Shown here piece by piece: positions 33,563 through 40,458 of a DNA stretch of 40,458 nt. The position numbers were made by a program, and so were the translations under genes. This DNA comes from Lewinellaceae bacterium. Its GTDB lineage: Bacteria > Bacteroidota > Bacteroidia > Chitinophagales > Saprospiraceae. Position 1 is the stretch's first letter, and every line of letters begins with the position of its first letter. The stretch is from the NCBI GenBank assembly GCA_029976695.1, contig JARQTN010000253.1:1-40458 (forward strand). Reading direction: 5' to 3'. The notes under the pieces are model-generated. The model searched no databases and was not told the origin of the DNA. It saw only the letters and a list, made by a program, of their open reading frames with translations.

Positions 33563-35218
33563 ATGGATAACAAGGAAATCGCGCGCTCATTCCGGCAGTT
33601 GGCTGACTTGATGGAGCTACATGGAGAAAATCCATTCAGGACAAGGACATATGCGAATGCGTATATCAGCCTCCGGAAGGTGGACCGGGATATTTCCATG
33701 CTGGATGAAGGTAGCCTGGCCTCCATTAAGGGCATTGGCAGTTCGGTTGCAAAGAAGATCCGCGAGCTGGTCGAGCACGGAAAGATGGATGCCCTGGAAA
33801 AGTACCGGGAGAAAACACCCGAAGGCATCCGGCAGATCTTATCGATCAAAGGGATCGGCCCGAAAAAGGTCAGGCAAATCTGGGAAGAGCTTGGAGTAGA
33901 GTCACCCGGAGAATTGCTTTATGCGTGCCAGGAGAACAGGCTTGTTGACCTGAAGGGATTTGGATTGAAAACACAACAGGACTACATCGCAAAGATCGAG
34001 TATTTCCTCGATTCACAGGAAAAGTCCCTGTATGCTTCCATTGAGGATGATGCCCTTGCCTTGCTGGAGATGTTGAGGAATGTCACTTCCGGAAAATGTG
34101 TGTTGGTCGGTGAAGTAGCGCGGAAGTGCCCCGTCATTTCTTCTTTTGAGATTCTGGTGGAAAAGCCTGTTTTCCATACGGCATTTCAAAGTCAGGATAA
34201 CCTCGAGGTTTTGGAGGCGCAAGATGATATCATCAGGATCCGGTATGCGGATAAAATGACCTGGTCCCTGCATCCATGTACAACATCAGATTTTGGGAAA
34301 AGGCAATTTGAATTGACAGCGGATGCAGCATTCATTTCTGCATGGAATGAAAAATTCAATCTTCCGGAAGAAGCAGAATCGATGGATCAGGTATTCAGGT
34401 CTGCAGGGATCCCTGTTCCGCCATCAGAAATCATGGAGGGAGAGGAGGGCCTCCGGCGAATTCTGGCGGATGAGGCACCCGGCCTGGTTTCTGATTCAGA
34501 CATCAAGGGCATCTTGCACAACCACAGCACGTACAGTGACGGGCTGCATTCCCTCAGGGAGATGGCTGAATACGTGAAAGCGAGCGGATATGCATACTTC
34601 GGGATCTGTGACCATTCACAGTCTGCGTTTTATGCAAACGGGATGCCCCCGGAAAGGGTGCTGGAACAGCATGCGGAGATTGATCTGCTCAACCGTGAAC
34701 TGGCACCATTCAAGGTATACAAGGGGATTGAATCTGACATCCTCAATGACGGGTCCCTGGACTATGAAGAGGAGATCCTTGCCCGATTTGATTTTGTCGT
34801 TGCTTCCATCCATTCGAATCTCAGGATGGACAAGGATAAAGCGACTGAACGGCTCATCAGGGCGATCGAAAATCCGTATACACGGATGCTGGGCCATCCA
34901 ACAGGCAGGCTTTTGTTGTCAAGGGAGGGGTACCCGATCGACCACATGGAGGTCATTGATGCCTGTGCCCATCATCATGTGGCCATCGAGCTGAATGCAA
35001 ATCCGCTCCGGCTTGACCTCGAATATACCTGGATTCCGTATGCAGTCGAAAAAGGAGTCCTGATCTCCATCAATCCCGATGCCCATTCAAAAGGGGGGAT
35101 ACACCTGACCCGGTTTGGTGTCATTGCTGCGCGGAAGGGATGGCTGCCGGTAGATAACTGCCTGAATGCATTGGGACCTGATGACTTTCAGGCCTGGATC
35201 AATGCGAAGAAAGTGTGA
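33563..35218 (+). CDS. polX: PolX-type protein: helix-hairpin-helix plus PHP exonuclease, degenerate polymerase domain
   Basis: A 551-residue PolX homologue. N-terminal HhH motifs for DNA binding appear as IKGIGSSVAKKI and IKGIGPKKVRQI. The polymerase palm is degenerate: the expected GDxDxL reads SSFEIL (194-198), so the metal-binding Asp pair is Ser/Glu. The TGS/HN nucleotide-binding stretch is lost near ELTADAAFISAW. The PHP domain is intact with His319, His321, Asp326, His351, Glu390, His417, His445, Asp506 and His508. The likely activity is a metal-dependent 3'-5' exonuclease without synthesis, as for the noncanonical PolX group. It follows the DUF4340 gene by 44 bases in the gld operon. 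Confidence 0.85.
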   Translation: MDNKEIARSFRQLADLMELHGENPFRTRTYANAYISLRKVDRDISMLDEGSLASIKGIGSSVAKKIRELVEHGKMDALEKYREKTPEGIRQILSIKGIGPKKVRQIWEELGVESPGELLYACQENRLVDLKGFGLKTQQDYIAKIEYFLDSQEKSLYASIEDDALALLEMLRNVTSGKCVLVGEVARKCPVISSFEILVEKPVFHTAFQSQDNLEVLEAQDDIIRIRYADKMTWSLHPCTTSDFGKRQFELTADAAFISAWNEKFNLPEEAESMDQVFRSAGIPVPPSEIMEGEEGLRRILADEAPGLVSDSDIKGILHNHSTYSDGLHSLREMAEYVKASGYAYFGICDHSQSAFYANGMPPERVLEQHAEIDLLNRELAPFKVYKGIESDILNDGSLDYEEEILARFDFVVASIHSNLRMDKDKATERLIRAIENPYTRMLGHPTGRLLLSREGYPIDHMEVIDACAHHHVAIELNANPLRLDLEYTWIPYAVEKGVLISINPDAHSKGGIHLTRFGVIAARKGWLPVDNCLNALGPDDFQAWINAKKV

Positions 35219-35288
35219 TCCGAAAGTGCTATTCCCCAGGATTATCAGTTCATTAACAAACCATTGACAATAAAGCTGAGAATCAGCC

Positions 35289-35319
35289 TTTCTTATATTA
35301 TGATTATCAATTAGTTTTG
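35289..35319 (+). promoter_or_regulatory. Promoter of the DUF1573 lipoprotein gene
   Basis: TTTC (35289-35292), a 19-base spacer and TAGTTTTG (35312-35319) fit the Bacteroidota promoter with one mismatch. The leader before the ATG at 35358 is about 30 bases. Confidence 0.55.
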
Positions 35320-35357
35320 AAGCCGTATTTATTTTGAAACCGAAAAACGCTTTAATA

Positions 35358-35876
35358 ATGAAATCCATGAAAAACTTTTCTTTTTTGATTGCCGCTTTTG
35401 CGCTCTTCTTTGTTGTGGCCTGTCAGAGTGATGCTGACGATGCTCGTGCCAAAGCCAGGGAAAGCCTCGCTTCCACTGCACCGGCAGAAAATGTACAGCC
35501 AAACCAGCCTGCAAATGCCAAACCAGCCAACCAGGCTCCCGCAGGTCCAACCACAACGATTGATTTTTCAGAAAATTCATTTGATTTCGGAACCGTCTCA
35601 GAGGGCGAGAAAGTATCCCATGTGTATAAATTCAAAAATACAGGCAACGAGCCTCTCGTGATCAGCAACGCAAAAGGAAGTTGCGGATGTACGGTGCCTC
35701 AATGGCCAAAAACACCAATCGCCCCGGGTGAATCAGGTGAGATCATGGTGGAATTCAATTCCAAGGGAAAGCCCGGCAAGCAAACCAAAAGGGTTACAGT
35801 TACGGCAAATACCAATCCTCCGCAATCATTCCTGACGATCACAGGAAATGTGGAGAAAGCAGCACCAGCGAACTAA
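35358..35876 (+). CDS. DUF1573-domain lipoprotein
   Basis: A 172-residue exported lipoprotein. The signal MKSMKNFSFLIAAFALFFVVAC ends with a lipobox and the modified Cys at residue 22. An Ala/Pro/Asn/Gln-rich linker (about 38-65) precedes the DUF1573 immunoglobulin-like domain (FSENSFDFGTVSEGEKVSH, FKNTGNEPLVISNAKGSCGCTVPQWP, APGESGEIMVEFNSKGKPG). DUF1573 proteins are abundant in Bacteroidota envelopes with no fixed role. The ATG at 35358 is preferred to a TTG at 35334; an ATG at 35367 would also serve. A strong terminator follows. Confidence 0.9.
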   Translation: MKSMKNFSFLIAAFALFFVVACQSDADDARAKARESLASTAPAENVQPNQPANAKPANQAPAGPTTTIDFSENSFDFGTVSEGEKVSHVYKFKNTGNEPLVISNAKGSCGCTVPQWPKTPIAPGESGEIMVEFNSKGKPGKQTKRVTVTANTNPPQSFLTITGNVEKAAPAN

Positions 35877-35900
35877 AAATAAAGGTTTATAAAACCGATC

Positions 35901-35936
35901 AGGTCTGAACAGGGTTATACTGTTCAGACCTTTTTT
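35901..35936 (+). terminator. Rho-independent terminator between the DUF1573 and ubiA genes
   Basis: AGGTCTGAACAG (35901-35912), a 7-base loop and the perfect complement CTGTTCAGACCT (35920-35931) form a 12-pair stem, followed by six T. The ubiA start codon begins only four bases after the T-run. Confidence 0.9.
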
Positions 35937-35939
35937 GTT

Positions 35940-36803
35940 ATGAAGAAGTACCTTTCACTCATCAAATTCGCACACACGGTTTTTGCCTTGCCTTTTGCGT
36001 TGCTTGGCTTTTTCCTGGGGGTGCATTCTGAGGCGGGCGAATGGTCATTGCACAAGTTTGTTCTGGTCATCCTGTGCATGGTTTTTGCGCGCAGCGCGGC
36101 AATGGCCTTTAACCGGCTGGTTGACAGGGAGATTGATTCAAGGAATTCCAGGACGGCAGGAAGGGAAATTCCAGCAGGCATCGTGTCACCTGCATCAGCC
36201 AGGATTTTTGTCCTGGTCAATTCGATGCTCTTTGTCCTGACCGCATATTTTATCAATCCAATTTGCTTCTACCTTTCACCAGCCGCTTTGCTCATCGTCC
36301 TGGGATACAGCTGGACAAAGAGGTTTACGTTCCTTTGTCATTTTGTCCTCGGACTTGGCCTGTCGCTTGCGCCGGTCGGTGCATACCTTGCCGTGACAGG
36401 TGAATTTGCTTTGCTTCCGATCCTGTATGGATTCATTGTGCTACTTTGGGTCAGTGGATTTGATATTATCTACGCACTGCAGGATATCGATTTTGACAAA
36501 TCCCTTTCCCTGCATTCCGTACCTGCATTTTTCGGCAAAAAGACCGGGTTGGTCATATCAACACTATTGCATGTGATCTGTGCGGCCATCCTGATCGTGG
36601 CAAGCCAGCTGGTCTCTTCAGCTTACCCACAGCTGAACTGGCTGCACTGGACCGGAAGTATCCTGTTTGTCATACTCCTGGCTTATCAACATCTGATCGT
36701 AAAACCAAATGACTTGTCGCGGGTGAATCTGGCATTTTTTACAACCAATGGAATTGCCAGTGTAGCTTTTGCTATGCTTGTCATCGCGGACTTTTATTTC
36801 TGA
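35940..36803 (+). CDS. UbiA-family prenyltransferase (4-hydroxybenzoate octaprenyltransferase-like)
   Basis: A 287-residue membrane enzyme with about eight to nine hydrophobic helices that transfers a polyprenyl chain to an aromatic ring. The first Asp-rich motif is NRLVDREIDSRN, the second is YALQDIDFDKSLSLHSVPAFFG. The N-terminus MKKYLSLIKFAHTVFALPFALLGFF is canonical for the UbiA-like group that occurs in the quinone pathway of menaquinone-making bacteria. Bacteroidota mostly make menaquinone, so the exact aromatic substrate is uncertain. The ATG lies right behind the upstream terminator, with no room for a separate promoter after it. Confidence 0.88.
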   Translation: MKKYLSLIKFAHTVFALPFALLGFFLGVHSEAGEWSLHKFVLVILCMVFARSAAMAFNRLVDREIDSRNSRTAGREIPAGIVSPASARIFVLVNSMLFVLTAYFINPICFYLSPAALLIVLGYSWTKRFTFLCHFVLGLGLSLAPVGAYLAVTGEFALLPILYGFIVLLWVSGFDIIYALQDIDFDKSLSLHSVPAFFGKKTGLVISTLLHVICAAILIVASQLVSSAYPQLNWLHWTGSILFVILLAYQHLIVKPNDLSRVNLAFFTTNGIASVAFAMLVIADFYF

Positions 36804-36844
36804 TCCAGAACCAGGATTCCTACTCGCTGCAAGCTTCTCACTGG

Positions 36845-37423
36845 CTACGATATTGTTTCTAAAAAACTGATCAGTTTCGCTGTGGCCCGTGCACGGTGAC
36901 TGATTTTGTTTTTGATCTCTGCGGGGAGTTCGCCGAAGCTCCTATCATACCCTTCAGGCTGGAATACCGGGTCATATCCAAATCCGCCTTCACCTTTGGG
37001 GTCTTCGAGAATGGTGCCTTCCACAATGCCTTCAAATGTATGCATTTGGCCATCCAGGATCAGTGCGATTACCGTCCTGAAGCGTGCGCCCCTGTTGACG
37101 GTGCCCTTCATTTCTTCCAGCACCTTCTGCATATTGGCCTGACTTGAGCGCGCATTTCCGGCATACCTTGCCGAATGGACGCCGGGGGCACCACCCAGTG
37201 CATCGATTTCAAGGCCTGTGTCTTCCGCGAAGCAGTCTATGCGGTAGCTTTCGAAAAGCGCCTCTGCCTTCTGGATCGCATTGCCTTTGATTGTGTCTTG
37301 TGTTTCCGGCAGTTCTCCCGCAAAGCCGATCTCTGACAGACCTGTTACCTCGATGCCTTCGGGAATGATGTTGCGGATTTCCTCTAGCTTATGGGGATTT
37401 GAAGTAGCGAAGACGAGTTTCAT
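36845..37423 (-). CDS. rdgB: RdgB/HAM1-family non-canonical purine NTP pyrophosphatase
   Basis: A 192-residue house-cleaning enzyme that hydrolyses dITP, XTP and related nucleotides to the monophosphates, keeping them out of DNA. The N-terminal FATSNPHKLEEIRNI contributes the substrate loop. CFAEDTGLEIDALGGAPGVHSARYAG holds the catalytic Asp, and the C-terminal GFGYDPVFQPEGYDRSFGEL plus SHRARATAKL complete the family pattern. It lies 16 bases after an unknown 141-residue gene on the same strand. Confidence 0.95.
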   Translation of the reverse strand: MKLVFATSNPHKLEEIRNIIPEGIEVTGLSEIGFAGELPETQDTIKGNAIQKAEALFESYRIDCFAEDTGLEIDALGGAPGVHSARYAGNARSSQANMQKVLEEMKGTVNRGARFRTVIALILDGQMHTFEGIVEGTILEDPKGEGGFGYDPVFQPEGYDRSFGELPAEIKNKISHRARATAKLISFLETIS

Positions 37424-37439
37424 GCTGATTCTGGTTTCG

Positions 37440-37865
37440 TTAACCTGGTTGGAACATTTGTTTCAGGGCATTCCAAAGGTGCCGTTTCTTGCCCTGATCT
37501 CCATTCAATTCCTTCAATGGATAAGTCCTGAGAAACGATGTCTTGCCAAACGGGAATGGAGCATTTCCCGGTGTGCGCGCCTGGATGCCGATTTGTTTCA
37601 AGCAATCTCCAAACACAAGTACTTGCTGAATGTCATGTGTCTCACGGATCTTGTAAAATGGGATGTAATCTGCATCCTCACACGCAAAAACAAGGCAGTC
37701 TTTTGTGATGTCGATATCCACTGATTGCATGATCTTACCGAGAAATTCGGAATCTGCATGATAAGCGTCCTTCCGTAAAACGATTAGGATATTTCTCGCG
37801 TTCATACCTATGAGAGCATCTGTGTACTGTCCTTGTACGGGAATCTGGTAAATGTTGTATTGCAT
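37440..37865 (-). CDS. Conserved hypothetical protein upstream of rdgB, possibly HolD (psi)-like
   Basis: A 141-residue soluble protein. The C-terminal half, VLVFGDCLKQIGIQ, then a hydrophobic/proline stretch and GDQGKKRHLWNALKQMF, resembles the end of DNA polymerase III psi-like proteins, which typically end in a Leu/Trp-rich helix. This is a motif impression and no family is asserted. The N-terminal part (ILIVLRKDAYHADSEFLGKIM) looks like an alpha/beta fold. Its pairing with rdgB would fit a nucleotide or replication role. The promoter candidate at 37879-37911 supports it as a real gene. Confidence 0.7.
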   Translation of the reverse strand: MQYNIYQIPVQGQYTDALIGMNARNILIVLRKDAYHADSEFLGKIMQSVDIDITKDCLVFACEDADYIPFYKIRETHDIQQVLVFGDCLKQIGIQARTPGNAPFPFGKTSFLRTYPLKELNGDQGKKRHLWNALKQMFQPG

Positions 37866-37878
37866 GCTAAGTGGGTAT

Positions 37879-37911
37879 GAAATATAATTTTACGAATATA
37901 ATGTTTGCAAA
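37879..37911 (-). promoter_or_regulatory. Promoter of the rdgB pair
   Basis: Read on the minus strand: TTTG (37911-37908), a 21-base spacer and TATATTTC (37886-37879), one mismatch from TAnnTTTG. It is 13 bases from the start codon at 37865, implying a very short leader. Confidence 0.45.
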
Positions 37912-37968
37912 ATATAATTCTATTACAAGATAAGATAGAATAAATGTAAAGAATAAAAAATATTTATT

Positions 37969-37976
37969 TAAATTTG
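37969..37976 (+). promoter_or_regulatory. -7 box of the ilvE promoter
   Basis: TAAATTTG matches TAnnTTTG exactly and sits 16 bases before the ATG at 37993, within a very AT-rich intergenic stretch (37866-37992). The predicted leader is under 12 bases. Confidence 0.5.
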
Positions 37977-37992
37977 AACAAAATAATGTTCT

Positions 37993-39069
37993 ATGAAGGA
38001 TATAAAAATAACCCGTACAAAGCAATCCAGGCTTTCCTCCCTGGACTTTAACAACATTCCATTCGGAAAGGTCACCTCAGACCACATGTTTTCTGCAGAA
38101 TATGTTGATGGCGAATGGATAAATTATGAGATCAAACCGGTAGAAAACCTGTCCCTTCATCCAGCAAACCTTGCACTCCACTATGGTCAATCGATTTTTG
38201 AAGGGATGAAAGCTTCCATCACGAAGGAGGGGGTGCCTATGCTGCTTCGTCCTGAAATGCACGCCCGCCGTTTCAATGCATCTGCTACGCGCATGTGCAT
38301 GCCCACATTCCCGGAGGATGATTTTGTGGAAATCCTCAAACTGCTGGTTGGGATGGAAAAAGACTGGATCCCGCCTGTTACTGGAAGTGCCATGTATATC
38401 CGTCCGATCATGTTTGCAAAAGATGCTGCGCTTGGCGTCAAGCCTTCCGACACCTATCAATTCCTTGTGTTGACCTTGCCGGTAGGGCCATATTACAGCC
38501 GTCCGGTCAAATTGTTCGCAGAAACGCAATATGTCCGTGCTGTCGAAGGCGGTGTTGGAGAAGCCAAGACAGCCGGAAATTATGCCGCTTCCCTCTACCC
38601 AACCAAAAAAGCGATCGAAAAAGGATATGACCAGGTACTCTGGCTGGATTCAGAAGAATTCAAATACATCCACGAAGTCGGCACGATGAATATTTTCTTC
38701 GTATTCAATGAAAAAGATGTGGTAACTCCTGCCATCAACGGATGCATCCTGAAAGGGGTCACACGCAATACCGCCATCCACTTGTTAGGGGAGGCTGGCT
38801 ACAATGTCAAGGAGCGGGACCTTTCAATCCTCGAGGTCGTAGAAGCCTATGACAACGGTACTTTGACAGAAGTTTTTGGCACCGGCACAGCTGCTCTTGT
38901 GGCACATGTGGAAGAGATCAACTACAAGGGCAAGCGGATTTTCCTCTCTGAGGACAATTGGGGTGCCAGCGAATACCTGAAAGCCCAGATCAACGGCTTG
39001 AGGGACGGTACCATTGAAGATACTCATGGATGGATGGTCCCCATCAAGGAACCCGTTTTAGCCGAATAA
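37993..39069 (+). CDS. ilvE: Branched-chain amino-acid aminotransferase
   Basis: A 358-residue PLP enzyme that interconverts leucine, isoleucine and valine with their 2-oxo acids. It belongs to the larger class-IV subgroup shared with eukaryotic BCATs rather than the 300-residue E. coli type. Landmarks: LHYGQSIFEGMKA, MCMPTFPEDDF, AMYIRPIMFA, GEAKTAGNYAASL with the PLP-binding Lys192, VLWLDSEEFKYIHEVGTMNIFFV and LTEVFGTGTAALVAHV. It stands alone, with its own promoter and terminator. Confidence 0.95.
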   Translation: MKDIKITRTKQSRLSSLDFNNIPFGKVTSDHMFSAEYVDGEWINYEIKPVENLSLHPANLALHYGQSIFEGMKASITKEGVPMLLRPEMHARRFNASATRMCMPTFPEDDFVEILKLLVGMEKDWIPPVTGSAMYIRPIMFAKDAALGVKPSDTYQFLVLTLPVGPYYSRPVKLFAETQYVRAVEGGVGEAKTAGNYAASLYPTKKAIEKGYDQVLWLDSEEFKYIHEVGTMNIFFVFNEKDVVTPAINGCILKGVTRNTAIHLLGEAGYNVKERDLSILEVVEAYDNGTLTEVFGTGTAALVAHVEEINYKGKRIFLSEDNWGASEYLKAQINGLRDGTIEDTHGWMVPIKEPVLAE

Positions 39070-39090
39070 ACTCAAAAGGAGCACAAGCTG

Positions 39091-39131
39091 AATACCCGGT
39101 TTTCCAGGCATGGAGCACCGGGTATTTTTTT
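39091..39131 (+). terminator. Rho-independent terminator after ilvE
   Basis: AATACCCGGT (39091-39100) pairs perfectly with ACCGGGTATT (39117-39126). An inner TCCA/TGGA hairpin sits in the loop, and a T-run follows. The convergent aldo/keto reductase stop is at 39137. Confidence 0.85.
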
Positions 39132-39136
39132 ACCTG

Positions 39137-40120
39137 TCAGAAAACCGGTTTTTTGGGTTTATTCTGCAGAATGTCTTCGATTTTTTCTTCAATTTCCTCG
39201 CTGATCAGCGGGATGACATCAAGCGCCGAAAGTGTCTCCTTCAATTGATGGAGTTTTGAAGCTCCCAGGATCACGGTGCTTACAAACGGCCTTTTGGCAC
39301 ACCAGGCCACAGCAAGTTTGGCAAGTGTTGTACCCATTTCTTCAGCCAGGGCGTTGAGTTTCCTGGTTTTATCCAGTTTTTCTTCCGTCAGGGCGATTGA
39401 TTTCAGCCATTCGAGGTCTTCCATGCTGAGCCGGGTCCCTTCCGGAAACTTCCCAATATACTTGTTTGTCAGGATGCCGGATGCGAGTGGAGACCAGATC
39501 GTGGTGCCCAGACCGAAATTTTTGTAAACCTGGTCATATTCCACTTCGACCCTTCGCCTGTGGAACATGTTATATTGTGGCTGTTCCATCGTGGGCCCGA
39601 TCAGGTGGTTTTCTTTTGCTGCCACATGGGCGGCCATGATCTCCTGGGCGGACCATTCCGAAGTGCCCCAATAAAGCACCTTCCCCTGCTGGATCAACTG
39701 GTTCATTGCCCATACGGTTTCCTCGATCGGTGTTTGCTTGTCCGGCCTGTGGCAAAAATACAGGTCGAGATAATCTACATTGAGTCGCCTCAATGCTGCA
39801 TGGCATGCCTCGTACACATGTTTTTTACTCAGCCCGGTCTGGTTTGGTTTGCTGCCGCCGTCACCGAAGAATACCTTGCTTGATACCAGGTACGAGCTCC
39901 TTTCCCAGTTCATTTTTTTCAGGATATTGCCCATGACGATTTCGGACTTCCCCTGCGCATATGCCTCAGCGTTGTCAAAAAAATTCACCCCCTGGCTGTA
40001 GGCATAGGCCATGAGGTCTTCCGCCGTCTCATCAGGGATCTGGTTTCCAAATGTGATCCAGGAACCAAAAGATAATGTGCTCACCTGGAGCCCAGATTTT
40101 CCCAGTTTTTTGTACTCCAT
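39137..40120 (-). CDS. Aldo/keto reductase (Kv-beta-like, AKR family)
   Basis: A 327-residue NADPH-dependent oxidoreductase of the (beta/alpha)8 barrel type. The N-terminus MEYKKLGKSGLQVSTLSFGSW is typical. The catalytic tetrad is visible as Asp and Tyr in NFFDNAEAYAQG, Lys in VSSKVF and His in YFCHRPD. The C-terminal VSTVILGASKLHQLKETL contacts the cofactor. It is closest to the potassium-channel beta subunit-like and YghZ-like reductases. The natural substrate is unknown. Confidence 0.93.
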   Translation of the reverse strand: MEYKKLGKSGLQVSTLSFGSWITFGNQIPDETAEDLMAYAYSQGVNFFDNAEAYAQGKSEIVMGNILKKMNWERSSYLVSSKVFFGDGGSKPNQTGLSKKHVYEACHAALRRLNVDYLDLYFCHRPDKQTPIEETVWAMNQLIQQGKVLYWGTSEWSAQEIMAAHVAAKENHLIGPTMEQPQYNMFHRRRVEVEYDQVYKNFGLGTTIWSPLASGILTNKYIGKFPEGTRLSMEDLEWLKSIALTEEKLDKTRKLNALAEEMGTTLAKLAVAWCAKRPFVSTVILGASKLHQLKETLSALDVIPLISEEIEEKIEDILQNKPKKPVF

Positions 40121-40144
40121 GAAATGTGTTTTATGTGTGAAAAA

Positions 40145-40175
40145 AAGCGGCCAGGGGAGTCGCCCCTGACCGCTT
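40145..40175 (-). terminator. Rho-independent terminator for the T9SS cargo gene at the window end
   Basis: A 13-base stem with one mismatch (40145-40157 with 40163-40175, loop AGTCG) is followed, on the minus strand, by a run of seven T. It lies 28 bases downstream of the partial gene's stop. Confidence 0.8.
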
Positions 40176-40202
40176 CAAGATACAAAGTTATCCTCCAGTC
40201 CC

Positions 40203-40458
40203 TTAATGGACCAGGATTTTCTCGTTCAGGATTCCTTCTTCAAACTCAGCTTTCAATACGTACATGCCCGGTGTCAAGTGGCCCACCTGGAATCCAAACT
40301 GATTTTCATTGACTTCGATATGCTTGAGGACCAGCCGGCCGTTGAGGTCGTACATGGACACCTGATCGATCGGAAACCCCGCATCGGTGCGGATTTCGAT
40401 CCTGTCAGTGGCCGGGTTCGGGCCAAAGGAGAATCCGACTTCAGACGGATCGAGTTCC
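40203..40458 (-). CDS. C-terminal part of a secreted protein with T9SS type A sorting domain (partial at window edge)
   Basis: The frame is open at the right edge and ends with a TAA at 40203-40205. The 84 visible residues are a complete type A sorting domain: FSFGPNPATDRIEIRT, the linker VSMYDLNGRLVLKHIEV, LTPGMYVLKAEFEEG and the final ILNEKILVH. This domain targets the protein for export by the type IX secretion system and is then usually cleaved. The functional domain lies outside the window, so the cargo's role is unknown. Confidence 0.9.
   Translation of the reverse strand, partial: ELDPSEVGFSFGPNPATDRIEIRTDAGFPIDQVSMYDLNGRLVLKHIEVNENQFGFQVGHLTPGMYVLKAEFEEGILNEKILVH

Noticed and set aside
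33563-35218. Active DNA polymerase X
   Set aside because: The palm Asp pair and nucleotide-binding motif are absent by eye. Only the PHP nuclease looks active.
1-40458. tRNA, rRNA, CRISPR arrays, insertion sequences or prophage genes
   Set aside because: No repeat arrays, transposase-like or phage-like frames, or cloverleaf/rRNA-like stretches were seen in either strand. Gaps between genes are short.

Overview
The window is a gene-dense chromosomal segment of a free-living, probably gliding member of the Bacteroidota. The evidence is: a gldA-gldF-gldG cluster; two secreted proteins with type IX secretion (T9SS) sorting domains, one type A and one type B; a short primary sigma factor without region 1.1; a GWxTD-domain protein; and repeated promoter -7 boxes of the Bacteroidota form TAnnTTTG. 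Placement near Saprospiria is only an impression. No rRNA, tRNA, CRISPR array, insertion sequence or prophage gene was seen, and no gene-free stretch exceeds 300 bases.

Layout. 1-5.4 kb: a ferredoxin/flavodoxin-NADP reductase, a START-like protein, the primary sigma factor, an Lrp/AsnC regulator, an S41 tail-specific protease and a threonylcarbamoyl-AMP synthase. 5.5-12.2 kb: a large PKD-repeat T9SS cargo protein, ribosomal protein L19, a secreted M1 metallopeptidase, a short-chain dehydrogenase and a membrane metallophosphoesterase. 12.2-17.6 kb: cell-envelope proteins (lipocalin-like lipoprotein, GWxTD protein, small membrane protein, small secreted protein) and topoisomerase I. 17.6-20.5 kb: a minus-strand operon surE / small membrane protein / lpxB / unknown. 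20.5-25.5 kb: holA followed by scattered parts of a His-Asp phosphorelay (free-standing Hpt protein, LytTR response regulator, hybrid histidine kinase) with two exported proteins between them. 25.5-28.5 kb: a minus-strand cassette of a large helicase-nuclease-like protein with broken active sites and a small intact PD-(D/E)XK nuclease, leading into the hybrid kinase. 28.6-35.2 kb: a MORN-repeat lipoprotein and the apparent gldA-gldF-gldG-DUF4340-PolX operon; the PolX has a degenerate polymerase site but an intact PHP exonuclease. 35.3-40.5 kb: a DUF1573 lipoprotein, a UbiA prenyltransferase, RdgB with an unknown (possibly HolD-like) partner, branched-chain aminotransferase, an aldo/keto reductase and the C-terminus of a T9SS cargo protein cut by the window edge.

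The most unusual locus is 25.5-28.5 kb. The 818-residue protein follows, from end to end, the order of the large superfamily 1 helicases that carry a Vsr/MTES_1575-like C-terminal nuclease. Its Walker A glycines, motif III, most of the second RecA domain and the nuclease acidic residues are missing, yet the frame is open over 2.4 kb. Eleven bases downstream lies a small nuclease with all expected catalytic residues. This pair is the best candidate here for an undescribed function. Everything else looks like ordinary core-genome content with local peculiarities.
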